Position numbers and translations under genes: made by a program. A stretch of DNA of 5,249 nt from JARYMI01 sp037444845 (GTDB lineage: Bacteria > Acidobacteriota > Aminicenantia > Aminicenantales > UBA8522). The stretch lies in contig JBBILQ010000099.1 in NCBI GenBank assembly GCA_037444845.1, positions 1-5,249 on the forward strand, in the 5' to 3' direction. Below, piece by piece: positions 1 through 5,136 of this stretch. The notes under the pieces are model-generated. The model searched no databases, had not been told where the DNA came from, and was given only the letters and a program-made list of their open reading frames with translations. The stretch's first letter is position 1, and each line of letters starts with the position of its first letter.

Positions 1-36
1 GGAGGGGATAAAGGTAAGCGTCTCGGGTAAGGTCGA

Positions 37-108
37 TGGGCGGTGCAGGGTTCGAACCTGCGACCCCCGGTTTGTAAGACCGATACTCTACCGCTGAGCT
101 AACCGCCC
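37..108 (-). tRNA. tRNA-Val, anticodon UAC
   Basis: This tRNA inserts valine at GUA codons (and other GUN by wobble). Read on the minus strand it folds as a complete cloverleaf. The acceptor arm GGGCGGT pairs with ACCGCCC and is followed by discriminator A. The D stem is GCTC/GAGT with one G-U pair. The anticodon stem is TCGGT/ACCGG around loop CTTACAA, which places anticodon TAC at 76-74. A five-base variable loop follows, then the T arm GCAGG-TTCGAAC-CCTGC. The 3' end runs into TCGACC, so CCA is not encoded and must be added by a nucleotidyltransferase. The gene is 72 nt, normal for a class I tRNA. It is divergent from rplU and has its own promoter-like sequence. No T-rich terminator is visible in the 36 bases left before the window edge. 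Confidence 0.96.
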
Positions 109-128
109 GTTTCTTTTCTCGCATACAA

Positions 129-157
129 AAAGTAGCGGAACGACAGTTTTCTGTCAA
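129..157 (-). promoter_or_regulatory. Sigma-70-type promoter for tRNA-Val
   Basis: On the minus strand a perfect -35 TTGACA (157-152) is followed by a 17-base spacer and a weak -10 TACTTT (134-129, 3 of 6 consensus bases). Transcription would begin near 122, about 14 bases before the mature tRNA end, which suits a short leader trimmed by RNase P. The -35 box overlaps a palindrome at 142-155. This is a sequence-only prediction; the -10 is the weak part. Confidence 0.5.
142..155. repeat. Perfect inverted repeat GACAG-TTTT-CTGTC
   Basis: A 5-bp perfect inverted repeat with a four-base centre lies between the divergent tRNA-Val and rplU promoters. It covers most of the tRNA -35 box and its spacer. 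As DNA it has the symmetry of a small operator. It lies upstream of both predicted transcription starts, so it should not act as an RNA hairpin. A match this short could arise by chance, and no binding protein is identified. Confidence 0.35.
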
Positions 158-176
158 GCAAAAGCCTCGTTTGAAT

Positions 177-205
177 TTGACAGAAATAGAGCTCTATGTT
201 AAATT
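177..205 (+). promoter_or_regulatory. Sigma-70-type promoter with extended -10 for the rplU cluster
   Basis: A perfect -35 TTGACA (177-182) is separated by exactly 17 bases from -10 TAAATT (200-205, 4 of 6). TG at 197-198 sits one base upstream of the -10, which is the extended -10 arrangement. Transcription would start near 212 and leave a leader of about 30 bases before the rplU ATG. That is too short for the structured L21 leader RNA known from Firmicutes. The upstream in-frame ATG at 196 falls inside the spacer and the extended -10, so it is not the start codon. Confidence 0.72.
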
Positions 206-243
206 TAGGGTCGAATTTCAGGATTTTGGATAGAGGAAAAACG

Positions 244-783
244 ATGTTCGCAATCATCAAGTCCGGGGGCAAGCAGTACCGGGTCCAGCAGGGCGATGTT
301 ATTGACGTTGAGAAGCTGCCGGCCGGAGCGGGCGAGAAATTCCATTTCAGCCAGGTCCTTCTCATTGCGGATGACAAAGAGACGCTAATCGGGATGCCGT
401 TTGTCGAAAAAGCTCTCGTCAGGGCTGAGGTTATCGAGGATTTCAAGGGCGGAAAAGTCATCGTCTTCAAGAAAAAAAGGAGAAAACAGTTCAGGAGGAC
501 CAGGGGTCACCGCCAACGGTTGACCAGGGTCAGGGTTGAAAAGATCATTCCAGATGTGGCAGCCCTAACTGCGGAAGAAATTGTCGCCGTGGAAAAGATG
601 CTGGCGGGAGTTGCCGCTCCAGGGAGAAAAGAAACCAGAACGATGCCTCCTCGAGCGGAAGAGAAGGTTCAGGTTCCACCGAAGAAAAAAGCGGCCAGGC
701 CGAAAAAGCAAGAGGCCGCCCGAGCGGTCGCCAAACCGGAGAAGGAAAAGAAAGCAGCCAACGCAAAAAAAAAGACTAAGTGA
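244..783 (+). CDS. rplU: 50S ribosomal protein bL21 with long basic C-terminal extension
   Basis: bL21 is a structural protein of the large ribosomal subunit that binds 23S rRNA. The first roughly 102 residues are the whole family domain. They open with MFAIIKSGGKQYRV, and the highly basic signature KKKRRKQFRRTRGHRQ lies at about 76-91. The protein is 179 residues against about 103 for E. coli L21. Residues 103-179 form a tail: first a short helix-like acidic stretch (about 108-121), then a Lys/Ala/Pro/Glu-rich low-complexity segment that is probably disordered. The ATG at 244 is chosen because GAGG (233-236) lies 7 bases upstream and the family N-terminus begins exactly there; an in-frame ATG at 196 sits inside the promoter. 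rpmA follows after 12 bases with no prp gene between, so the two ribosomal genes are clearly co-transcribed. Confidence 0.96.
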   Translation: MFAIIKSGGKQYRVQQGDVIDVEKLPAGAGEKFHFSQVLLIADDKETLIGMPFVEKALVRAEVIEDFKGGKVIVFKKKRRKQFRRTRGHRQRLTRVRVEKIIPDVAALTAEEIVAVEKMLAGVAAPGRKETRTMPPRAEEKVQVPPKKKAARPKKQEAARAVAKPEKEKKAANAKKKTK

Positions 784-795
784 GAGGAGGAGGAA

Positions 796-1050
796 ATGGC
801 CCATAAGAAATCAGGCGGCAGCGCTCGAAACGGCAGGGACAGTTGCGGCAAGAGGCTGGGCGTGAAAAGGTTCAGCGGCCAGAAGGTTCAGGCGGGCTCG
901 ATTATCGTCAGACAGAGAGGAACGCCCTTCAGGCCGGGCTTTAACGTTGGGCGAGGCAAGGACGATACGCTTTTCGCCAGGATAGAGGGTGTTGTCCAAT
1001 TTGAGAACAAAGGAAGCAGAGGCAAATTCGTCTCAGTCCTTCCGGCTTAG
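796..1050 (+). CDS. rpmA: 50S ribosomal protein bL27
   Basis: bL27 is a large-subunit protein whose N-terminal tail reaches into the peptidyl-transferase centre and helps place tRNA substrates. The 84 residues match the family over their full length: MAHKKSGGS-RNGRDS at the N-terminus, KRLGVKRFSGQKV-AGSIIVRQRGT in the centre, then NVGRGKDDTLFA and the closing segment. The protein starts directly with the mature-type MAHKK, so it lacks the cleavable extension removed by Prp protease in Firmicutes. A purine-rich AGGAGGAGG Shine-Dalgarno (785-793) sits just before the ATG. It is co-directional with rplU and has no promoter of its own in the 12-base gap. Confidence 0.97.
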   Translation: MAHKKSGGSARNGRDSCGKRLGVKRFSGQKVQAGSIIVRQRGTPFRPGFNVGRGKDDTLFARIEGVVQFENKGSRGKFVSVLPA

Positions 1051-1064
1051 AGGGGGTGGCCAAA

Positions 1065-1101
1065 GATCGACCTTATTTCTTTTGGAGAGAAAATTTCGAT
1101 C
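1065..1101 (+). other. Imperfect stem-loop in the rpmA-obg spacer
   Basis: The 104 bases between rpmA and obg contain an outer stem GATCGA (1065-1070) pairing with TCGATC (1096-1101). Inside it TTTCT (1076-1080) pairs with AGAAA (1088-1092) around a seven-base loop. No U tract follows, so it does not look like an intrinsic terminator. It could stabilise the upstream mRNA or be incidental. I see no convincing promoter in the spacer. Confidence 0.3.
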
Positions 1102-1154
1102 ACAGCCTGTCTTTCAAGCCATTTTCCCTGGCCCGGTCTCGCGTCTGAGTTGTC

Positions 1155-2171
1155 ATGTTCGTCGATCAGGTTAAGGTGACACTCCGGGCGGGCAAGGGAG
1201 GGAACGGCTGCGTGAGCTTCAGGCGGGAGTGGGGGGTCCCGAAAGGCGGGCCAGACGGAGGCCGCGGTGGAGACGGGGGCAATGTCTTCCTGTTCGCAGA
1301 CGCCAGAGCGAAATCATTGTCCTTTTTCCGCTTTCATCCGGTCAACCAGGCGCGGAACGGAGCTCATGGAGAAGGGGCTAACCGCCAGGGCCGCAAAGGC
1401 GAAGATTTGATCTTGAGTGTCCCCATCGGAACAGTCGTAAAAAGCCCCGACCCTGGAGAGGTTCTTTTTGATTTCACCGGCCCCGGCCAGAGATTCCTGG
1501 CGGCCAAGGGCGGAAAGGGGGGAAGGGGCAACGCCTCCTTCGCCACGCCCACCCATCGGGCTCCGCGGGAGTCGGAGAAAGGCCGGCCCGGAGAGGAGAG
1601 GGAGTTCATCCTGGAGCTGAAGCTCATCGCCGATGTTGGGCTCGTCGGCTTCCCCAACGTTGGCAAATCAACCCTCATCTCTAAAATTTCGGCAGCCCGG
1701 CCTGTCATCGCCGACTATCCTTTCACAACGCTCGTCCCCCACCTGGGCGTCGTGGACATCGACGGCGTAAGGAGCCTTGTCGTGGCCGATATTCCCGGTT
1801 TAATCGAGGGAGCACACCAGGGGCACGGGCTTGGGGTTAAATTCCTCAAGCACATCGAAAGAACGAAAATGCTCGTCCATATGGTCGACGTCTCTCCCTA
1901 CTCCGGCCGGGATCCGGTCAAAGATTACAGCGTCATTATCGAAGAGCTTAAAGCCTATAACCCGGATTTGGCTCAAAGGCCGCAGATTCTGGCGGCCAAC
2001 AAGATCGACCTTTTGAAGGACAAGAGAAAACCGCTTGAGGCTTTGAAAAAGCTGGCCAGACAGAAGAAACACTCTTTCTGTGCCGTATCGGCCTTGCGGG
2101 GAACAGGGGTGAAAGAGCTTGTCCTGGCCATGGCTGAGACTCTGGCATCGCTGGAGGGCTCCGGCCGTTAA
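1155..2171 (+). CDS. obg: Obg family GTPase (ribosome assembly, growth control)
   Basis: Obg is an essential, slowly hydrolysing GTPase that assists late 50S subunit assembly and is linked to the (p)ppGpp response. Residues 1-158 form the glycine-rich Obg fold, visible as GKGGNGCVSFRRE (13-25) and PKGGPDGGRGGDGGNV (29-44). Residues 159-331 are the G domain. G1 is GFPNVGKS (165-172), the switch I region has FTT (190-192), G3 is DIPG (212-215), G4 is NKID (282-285) and G5 is SAL (312-314). The protein ends at 338, so the variable C-terminal domain (OCT) of some homologues is absent, a common natural form. ATG 1155 is fixed by homology and by an in-frame TGA at 1146-1148; no good Shine-Dalgarno precedes it. 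It follows rpmA, the usual order in bacteria. Confidence 0.96.
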   Translation: MFVDQVKVTLRAGKGGNGCVSFRREWGVPKGGPDGGRGGDGGNVFLFADARAKSLSFFRFHPVNQARNGAHGEGANRQGRKGEDLILSVPIGTVVKSPDPGEVLFDFTGPGQRFLAAKGGKGGRGNASFATPTHRAPRESEKGRPGEEREFILELKLIADVGLVGFPNVGKSTLISKISAARPVIADYPFTTLVPHLGVVDIDGVRSLVVADIPGLIEGAHQGHGLGVKFLKHIERTKMLVHMVDVSPYSGRDPVKDYSVIIEELKAYNPDLAQRPQILAANKIDLLKDKRKPLEALKKLARQKKHSFCAVSALRGTGVKELVLAMAETLASLEGSGR

Positions 2172-2175
2172 CACC

Positions 2176-2835
2176 ATGCTGGAAGAGAGAATAGGGCTTT
2201 TTGGGGGAACTTTTAACCCCATCCACCTGGGACATCTCAGAGCCGCCGAGGAAGTCGAGGAGAAATTCTCTCTCGACGCCATCCTCTTCATCCCGTCCTA
2301 CATCCCTCCTCACAAACTGACGATTGAGATAGCCGCTCCCAAGGACCGCCTGGCCATGGTCAAGCTGGCTGTTCAAGGCCGGCCTCGTTTTGCCGCCTCT
2401 TCGGTAGAAATCGAAGCCAGAGAGACATCCTATTCCATCACCACGGTTGACAAGGTCAAGAAGACCTACCAGGATGGCTGGCTGTTTTTTATTGTCGGCG
2501 TTGACGCCTTCCTGGAGATTGAGACGTGGAAATCCTACCGGGATGTCCTCGAGCAGTGCCGTTTTATCGTTGTCAGCCGGCCCGGACACCGCCTCGGACA
2601 GGCCAAGAAGGCGCTTCCTAACGAGTACAAAGACAAAATTTTCGATGCCCGAGGGCTTGGCCGGGTTGGCCAGCGCTCGATTCTCAAGCACCAGATCTTC
2701 CTCGTTGACATCCGGGCCCTGGATATTTCCTCAACGGAAATAAGGCGCCGCATCAGGCGGGGCCAGCCCATCAAAGGCCTGGTCCCTGAAGCTGTCGAGG
2801 AATACATCAACACAAAAAGACTTTATCAGGAGTAA
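2176..2835 (+). CDS. nadD: Nicotinate-nucleotide adenylyltransferase
   Basis: NadD transfers AMP from ATP to nicotinate mononucleotide, giving deamido-NAD, a step shared by de novo and salvage NAD synthesis. The 219 residues carry the nucleotidyltransferase signature GGTFNPIHLGH at 10-20 (phosphate-binding HxGH), TSYSITTV (84-91), FIVGVDAF (105-112) with the family's conserved aspartate, and the C-terminal ISSTEIR motif (184-190). The length is typical of bacterial NadD. ATG 2176 lies four bases after the obg stop and eight codons before the signature. The nearest Shine-Dalgarno-like GGAGGG (2153-2158) is 17 bases away, so translation probably depends on ribosomes finishing obg. An upstream ATG at 2119 would overlap obg by 53 bases and add residues unlike the family. 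Confidence 0.95.
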   Translation: MLEERIGLFGGTFNPIHLGHLRAAEEVEEKFSLDAILFIPSYIPPHKLTIEIAAPKDRLAMVKLAVQGRPRFAASSVEIEARETSYSITTVDKVKKTYQDGWLFFIVGVDAFLEIETWKSYRDVLEQCRFIVVSRPGHRLGQAKKALPNEYKDKIFDARGLGRVGQRSILKHQIFLVDIRALDISSTEIRRRIRRGQPIKGLVPEAVEEYINTKRLYQE

Positions 2836-2836
2836 A

Positions 2837-3226
2837 ATGGCAGGAGAAAGGACGAAAAAATTCTCCCGAAGGAGCCTTCCCCTTGAAGTCAGGCTTTCGG
2901 TCAAGGCCGGCCAGGCCAAGAAAGCCGAGGACATCCTTGTCCTCGACCTCAGGGAGATTTCCTCCTTCACCGACTATTTTGTCATCATGACCGGGAACTC
3001 CTCCCGGCAGAACGTGGCCATCACCGAGAACATCGAACAGGAGTTGAAGAAAGACAGGCTGCAGCCTCTCGGAGTCGAGGGAAAGAAGCTTGCTGAGTGG
3101 ATCTTGGTTGATTATGGCAGCTTCATCGTCCATGTTTTCTCGCGGAGGACGCGGGATTACTACTCGCTCGAAAAGTTGTGGGGTGATGCTCCGAGGATTT
3201 CTTACGGGAACAAAATTTTTAAATAA
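2837..3226 (+). CDS. rsfS: Ribosomal silencing factor RsfS (Iojap family)
   Basis: RsfS binds uL14 on the 50S subunit and blocks joining with 30S, lowering translation in starvation or stationary phase. The Iojap/RsfS domain spans about 24-118. It includes the hallmark VLDLREISSFTDYFVIMTG (35-53), SSRQNV (55-60), GVEG (79-82), WILVDYGSFIVHVF (88-101) and RDYYSLEKLWGDAP (106-119). The N-terminal 20 residues are basic and extra to the core. An AGGAG (2828-2832) inside the end of nadD lies four bases before the ATG, and only one base separates nadD's stop from this start, so the genes are translationally linked. The nadD-rsfS pair is widely conserved. The commonly adjacent rlmH is not present here. 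Confidence 0.96.
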   Translation: MAGERTKKFSRRSLPLEVRLSVKAGQAKKAEDILVLDLREISSFTDYFVIMTGNSSRQNVAITENIEQELKKDRLQPLGVEGKKLAEWILVDYGSFIVHVFSRRTRDYYSLEKLWGDAPRISYGNKIFK

Positions 3227-3230
3227 GATA

Positions 3231-3259
3231 TTGACTTTTCCCCTCCAAATCATTATTTA
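3231..3259 (+). promoter_or_regulatory. Possible promoter for the dksA-like leader
   Basis: Five bases after rsfS, TTGACT (3231-3236, 5 of 6 for -35) is followed by a 17-base spacer and TATTTA (3254-3259, 3 of 6 for -10). A better -10, TATTAT (3258-3263), exists but would need a 21-base spacer. The local AT-rich stretch contrasts with the GC-rich bases on both sides, which supports promoter activity. Transcription would start at about 3266-3270 and give a leader of about 180 bases ahead of the dksA-like gene. Confidence 0.42.
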
Positions 3260-3265
3260 TTATTG

Positions 3266-3449
3266 ACCCTTTTCAAGAGGAGGGCCAGGTCCTGTCAGTC
3301 GGGAGCAGGGCTGGGGACCGGCCACGCAGGGAAGAATCATCTGGCCTCGGAGGAAAAAGGACAGCGAACGAGTTTTCCTCGAGAGTTGAGCCGGGTTGCG
3401 CTGCTGAAGCAGACCTACCGGGCTTTGACGATCAGGAAAGGAATGCACG
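3266..3449 (+). ncRNA. Candidate structured leader or small RNA upstream of the dksA-like gene
   Basis: No credible protein is encoded here, but three strong hairpins lie in a row. Hairpin A (3283-3323) pairs GGCC-GGTCC with GGACC-GGCC around one bulged A and extends inward as CAGTC/GGCTG, about 14 bp. Hairpin B (3346-3383) pairs CTCG-AGGAAAA with TTTTCCT-CGAG around one bulged G and a 15-base loop. Hairpin C (3390-3423) has GCCGGGT/ACCGGGC with one mismatch outside and CTGC-TGAA-GCAG inside. CCTTTTC (3268-3274), near the predicted transcript start, can pair with GGAAAGG (3435-3441), which overlaps the downstream Shine-Dalgarno, so the whole could close as a three-armed junction. It does not match the 6S, SRP, tmRNA or RNase P motifs that I know. 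The pairing is seen in the sequence; the regulatory role is inference. Confidence 0.4.
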
Positions 3450-3824
3450 ATGACAAATAAAGGGGACACGTTGACCAAGAAAGAGAAACAGGCATACCGG
3501 AAGATGCTCTTAGAACAAAAGGAGAAAATCGTAAGAAAACTCAGCCAGTTCTACAGCGAAAGCAAAGAAGTGGAAACCGACATCGCCCAGGACGTCGTGG
3601 ACAAGGCTGAAAGCTCGTACACCAAAGAGTTCCTGCTGAGTTTATCCGACGCGGAGCGAGAGCAGCTCCGGTTGCTCGATGCAGCTTTACGGCGTCTGGA
3701 AACGGCGGGGTTCGGGCTCTGCCAGATGTGCGGAAAGCCGATCGGCAAGAAGCGGTTGAACGTCCTCCCCTGGACGCCTTATTGTATCATCTGTCAGCAA
3801 AAGAAAGAAGAAGAGGCGGGTTGA
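3450..3824 (+). CDS. DksA/TraR-family zinc-finger transcription factor
   Basis: DksA/TraR proteins enter the RNA polymerase secondary channel and, usually with ppGpp, reset transcription of rRNA and biosynthetic genes. The 124 residues begin with a long charged helical region (about 8-85) that forms a coiled-coil hairpin. Its tip carries DVVDKA (48-53), matching the D-x-x-D-x-A tip of E. coli DksA (DPVDRA) that is needed for activity. A C4 zinc finger follows: C91-x2-C94-x17-C112-x2-C115. The protein is shorter than E. coli DksA (151) but longer than TraR (73). AGGA (3439-3442) lies seven bases before the ATG. The retained tip acids suggest a functional DksA-like factor, but sequence alone does not separate DksA from other family members, so no symbol is given. 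comF overlaps its stop. Confidence 0.9.
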   Translation: MTNKGDTLTKKEKQAYRKMLLEQKEKIVRKLSQFYSESKEVETDIAQDVVDKAESSYTKEFLLSLSDAEREQLRLLDAALRRLETAGFGLCQMCGKPIGKKRLNVLPWTPYCIICQQKKEEEAG

Positions 3825-4564
3825 AGCTTACTTCTCGCCGGCTCCTTTCCTCCTGGGGGAAAACGGCCGAACTCCTTTTTTTCCCCTCTTTTTGTGAACT
3901 CTGCCGGGCTCTTCTTGAGGAGCCGGGAGAAAAGGTCGTCTGCCGACGCTGCCGGGAAAAAGTCAGGCGCTTGGCGGCTCCCTTCTGCCCTTGCTGCGGG
4001 CGGTTTTTTGAGGGCGGAGTCGAACCGCATTTCTGTCAAACCTGCCTGGAGAAGGAGCCGCTCCTGGCCAGACACCGCTCTCTCGCCCGGTATGAAGGTC
4101 ACGTCAAAGACGTCATCCTCCTCTTCAAATACCGGGGTTTTAAAATATTGGGGGACTGGCTCGGGGATCTTCTTGCCGAGAACCTGGGGAATGACGATGA
4201 TCTCTGGGAGGGTGTTGAGGCGCTCGTCCCCGTCCCCCTTCACCCGGAGAAGGAGAGGACGCGAGGTTTCAACCAGGCTAAGGTTCTGGCCAGGCGCCTG
4301 GCCAAACACAAGTCCTTGCGCCTCATAGAAAGTCGATTGATCAAGGCCGTAAATGTCCCGGCGCAGACGTCGCTCGAGGCAGAAGAAAGAGAAAAAAATG
4401 TGCGGGGCGCTTTTCGGACAAGGAAAGCAAAAGATTTAAAAGGGAAAACAATCCTTTTGGTTGACGATGTTTACACGACGGGATCAACCCTTCGAGAATG
4501 CAGCCTGGTCCTGAAAAAGGCAGGAGCGAGAGAAGTCCGGGCTGTGACAGTTGCCCAGGCATAA
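3821..4564 (+). CDS. comF: ComF family phosphoribosyltransferase-like protein
   Basis: ComF proteins combine an N-terminal zinc ribbon with a phosphoribosyltransferase domain. In naturally competent bacteria they are needed for DNA uptake, probably with a helicase at the inner membrane; in other bacteria the role is unclear. Cysteines cluster in the first third: C25-x2-C28, C41-x2-C44, CPCC (56-59) and C72-x2-C75. The transferase part has FKYRGFK (102-108), VPVPLHPEKERTRGFNQ (136-152) and the PRPP-binding loop ILLVDDVYTTGS (211-222). TTG 3821 is preferred: it overlaps the preceding stop codon (TTGA), has GAGG four bases upstream and gives 247 residues, close to the family length. An in-frame ATG at 3728 would add 31 residues inside the upstream gene. 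Overlap implies translational coupling. No other competence gene is visible here. Confidence 0.88.
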   Translation: MKLTSRRLLSSWGKTAELLFFPSFCELCRALLEEPGEKVVCRRCREKVRRLAAPFCPCCGRFFEGGVEPHFCQTCLEKEPLLARHRSLARYEGHVKDVILLFKYRGFKILGDWLGDLLAENLGNDDDLWEGVEALVPVPLHPEKERTRGFNQAKVLARRLAKHKSLRLIESRLIKAVNVPAQTSLEAEEREKNVRGAFRTRKAKDLKGKTILLVDDVYTTGSTLRECSLVLKKAGAREVRAVTVAQA

Positions 4565-4583
4565 AAGAGGGAAAAGAAAGAGA

Positions 4584-4612
4584 ATGCCGGCGCCCTTGAG
4601 GGCTGCCGGCAT
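4584..4612 (-). terminator. GC-rich terminator hairpin between convergent comF and hsp20
   Basis: ATGCCGGC-GCCC pairs with GGGC-GCCGGCAT around a TTGA loop, giving 12 bp with a single bulged T at 4604. Read on the minus strand the stem is followed by a pyrimidine tract rich in T (TCTCTTTCTTTTCCC), so it best fits intrinsic termination of hsp20. On the plus strand the bases after the stem are purine-rich with no T run, so for comF it would work only as a weaker stop or as an mRNA-protecting hairpin. Confidence 0.7.
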
Positions 4613-4632
4613 CGAGCAAGGACGAAAAAGAC

Positions 4633-5106
4633 CTATTTCTTTTCTTTAGCTTCCGCAGCCGGTTTGAGAATTTTGACTTTGCGCGGTTTGAGCTCTTGCT
4701 TCTTGGGCATGGTGATCTTCAGCAGGCCATTGGCATGCTCGGCCTGGATGCTCTCCTGGTCGATATAATTGGGAAGAGTGAAGGACCGGGTGAACGAACC
4801 ATAGGCTCTCTCAATCCGGTGGTAATTCTCTTCCTTGGTTTCCTTTTCCATCCTTCTTTCACCCTGAATGCTCAGCGTGTTGTCCTCAACCTTGATCTCG
4901 ATATCTTTCTCCTCAATCCCAGGAATTTCGGCTGTCAGCACGAGCCGATTCTCGTCTTCGTAGATATCGACAGCGGGGGCCCAGGAGCTGGGGATTAGAT
5001 CTCGCTCTTCACCGCGGGCAGAAGTAAAGACATCTTCGAACAGGCGGTTCATCCTCTCTCTCAGGGTTACCAAATCCCTGAAAGGATCCCATCTGATAAG
5101 AGCCAT
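4633..5106 (-). CDS. Small heat-shock protein (Hsp20/alpha-crystallin family)
   Basis: Small heat-shock proteins are ATP-independent holdases that bind unfolding proteins in the cytoplasm and keep them refoldable. The 157 residues start with an amphipathic N-terminal arm containing WDPFRDL and RMNRLFED (6-25). The alpha-crystallin domain spans about 43-137, from APAVDIYEDENRLVLTAEIPG to the signature NGLLKITMPK (126-135). A V-x-I motif (VKI, 144-146), the C-terminal contact used in oligomer assembly, is followed by a Lys/Ala/Glu tail. Length and layout are normal for the bacterial class A type. AAGGAGG (5119-5113) lies six bases before the ATG. The gene is convergent with comF, has its own promoter, and is independent of the ribosomal cluster. 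Confidence 0.96.
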   Translation of the reverse strand: MALIRWDPFRDLVTLRERMNRLFEDVFTSARGEERDLIPSSWAPAVDIYEDENRLVLTAEIPGIEEKDIEIKVEDNTLSIQGERRMEKETKEENYHRIERAYGSFTRSFTLPNYIDQESIQAEHANGLLKITMPKKQELKPRKVKILKPAAEAKEKK

Positions 5107-5108
5107 TT

Positions 5109-5136
5109 TTAACCTCCTTGATTGGATTCAGGTCAA
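5109..5136 (-). promoter_or_regulatory. Candidate SD-masking hairpin (RNA thermometer-like) in the hsp20 leader
   Basis: In the minus-strand leader TTGACCT (5136-5130) can pair with AGGTTAA (5115-5109), seven bp with one G-U, and this includes the last three bases of the GGAGG ribosome site. The 14-base loop allows an extra CC/GG pairing that would cover the rest of the site. Small heat-shock genes in many bacteria use such weak, melting hairpins (ROSE and fourU types), but no ROSE or fourU signature is evident. Whether the left arm is fully transcribed depends on the true start, predicted near 5134-5137. Confidence 0.3.

Noticed and set aside
13..31. Direct repeat GGTAAG (13-18 and 26-31)
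   Set aside because: Two copies of six bases are expected by chance and show no link to any function.
196..243. Upstream in-frame ATG for rplU at 196
   Set aside because: It lies inside the promoter spacer and extended -10, has no Shine-Dalgarno and adds residues absent from bL21; ATG 244 has GAGG at the right distance.
206..243. L21 leader-type autoregulatory RNA upstream of rplU
   Set aside because: With the predicted start near 212 the leader is only about 30 bases and holds no stable stem.
2119..2175. Longer nadD start at ATG 2119
   Set aside because: It would overlap obg by 53 bases and add a Trp/Arg-rich stretch not typical of NadD.
1948..2691. Long minus-strand open frame of 247 codons opposite obg and nadD
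   Set aside because: It is antisense to two clear conserved genes and its product shows no recognisable domain; long shadow frames are common in GC-rich coding DNA.
3266..3449. Identification of the structured gap as 6S RNA or SRP RNA
   Set aside because: The SRP loop motif GGAAGGAAGCAGC is absent. The segment folds as several short hairpins rather than one long rod with a central bubble as in 6S, so it is left unassigned.
3263..3460. Small plus-strand reading frame (TTG start) across the rsfS to dksA-like gap
   Set aside because: It lacks a ribosome site, its product resembles no family I know, it overlaps the next gene out of frame, and the bases are better explained by RNA hairpins.
3728..3820. 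Longer comF start at ATG 3728
   Set aside because: It is buried in the zinc-finger region of the upstream gene; the added residues look like out-of-frame translation, and TTG 3821 has the coupling layout.
4696..4998. Plus-strand frame of 100 codons opposite hsp20
   Set aside because: It is a complementary shadow of the small heat-shock gene with no independent support.
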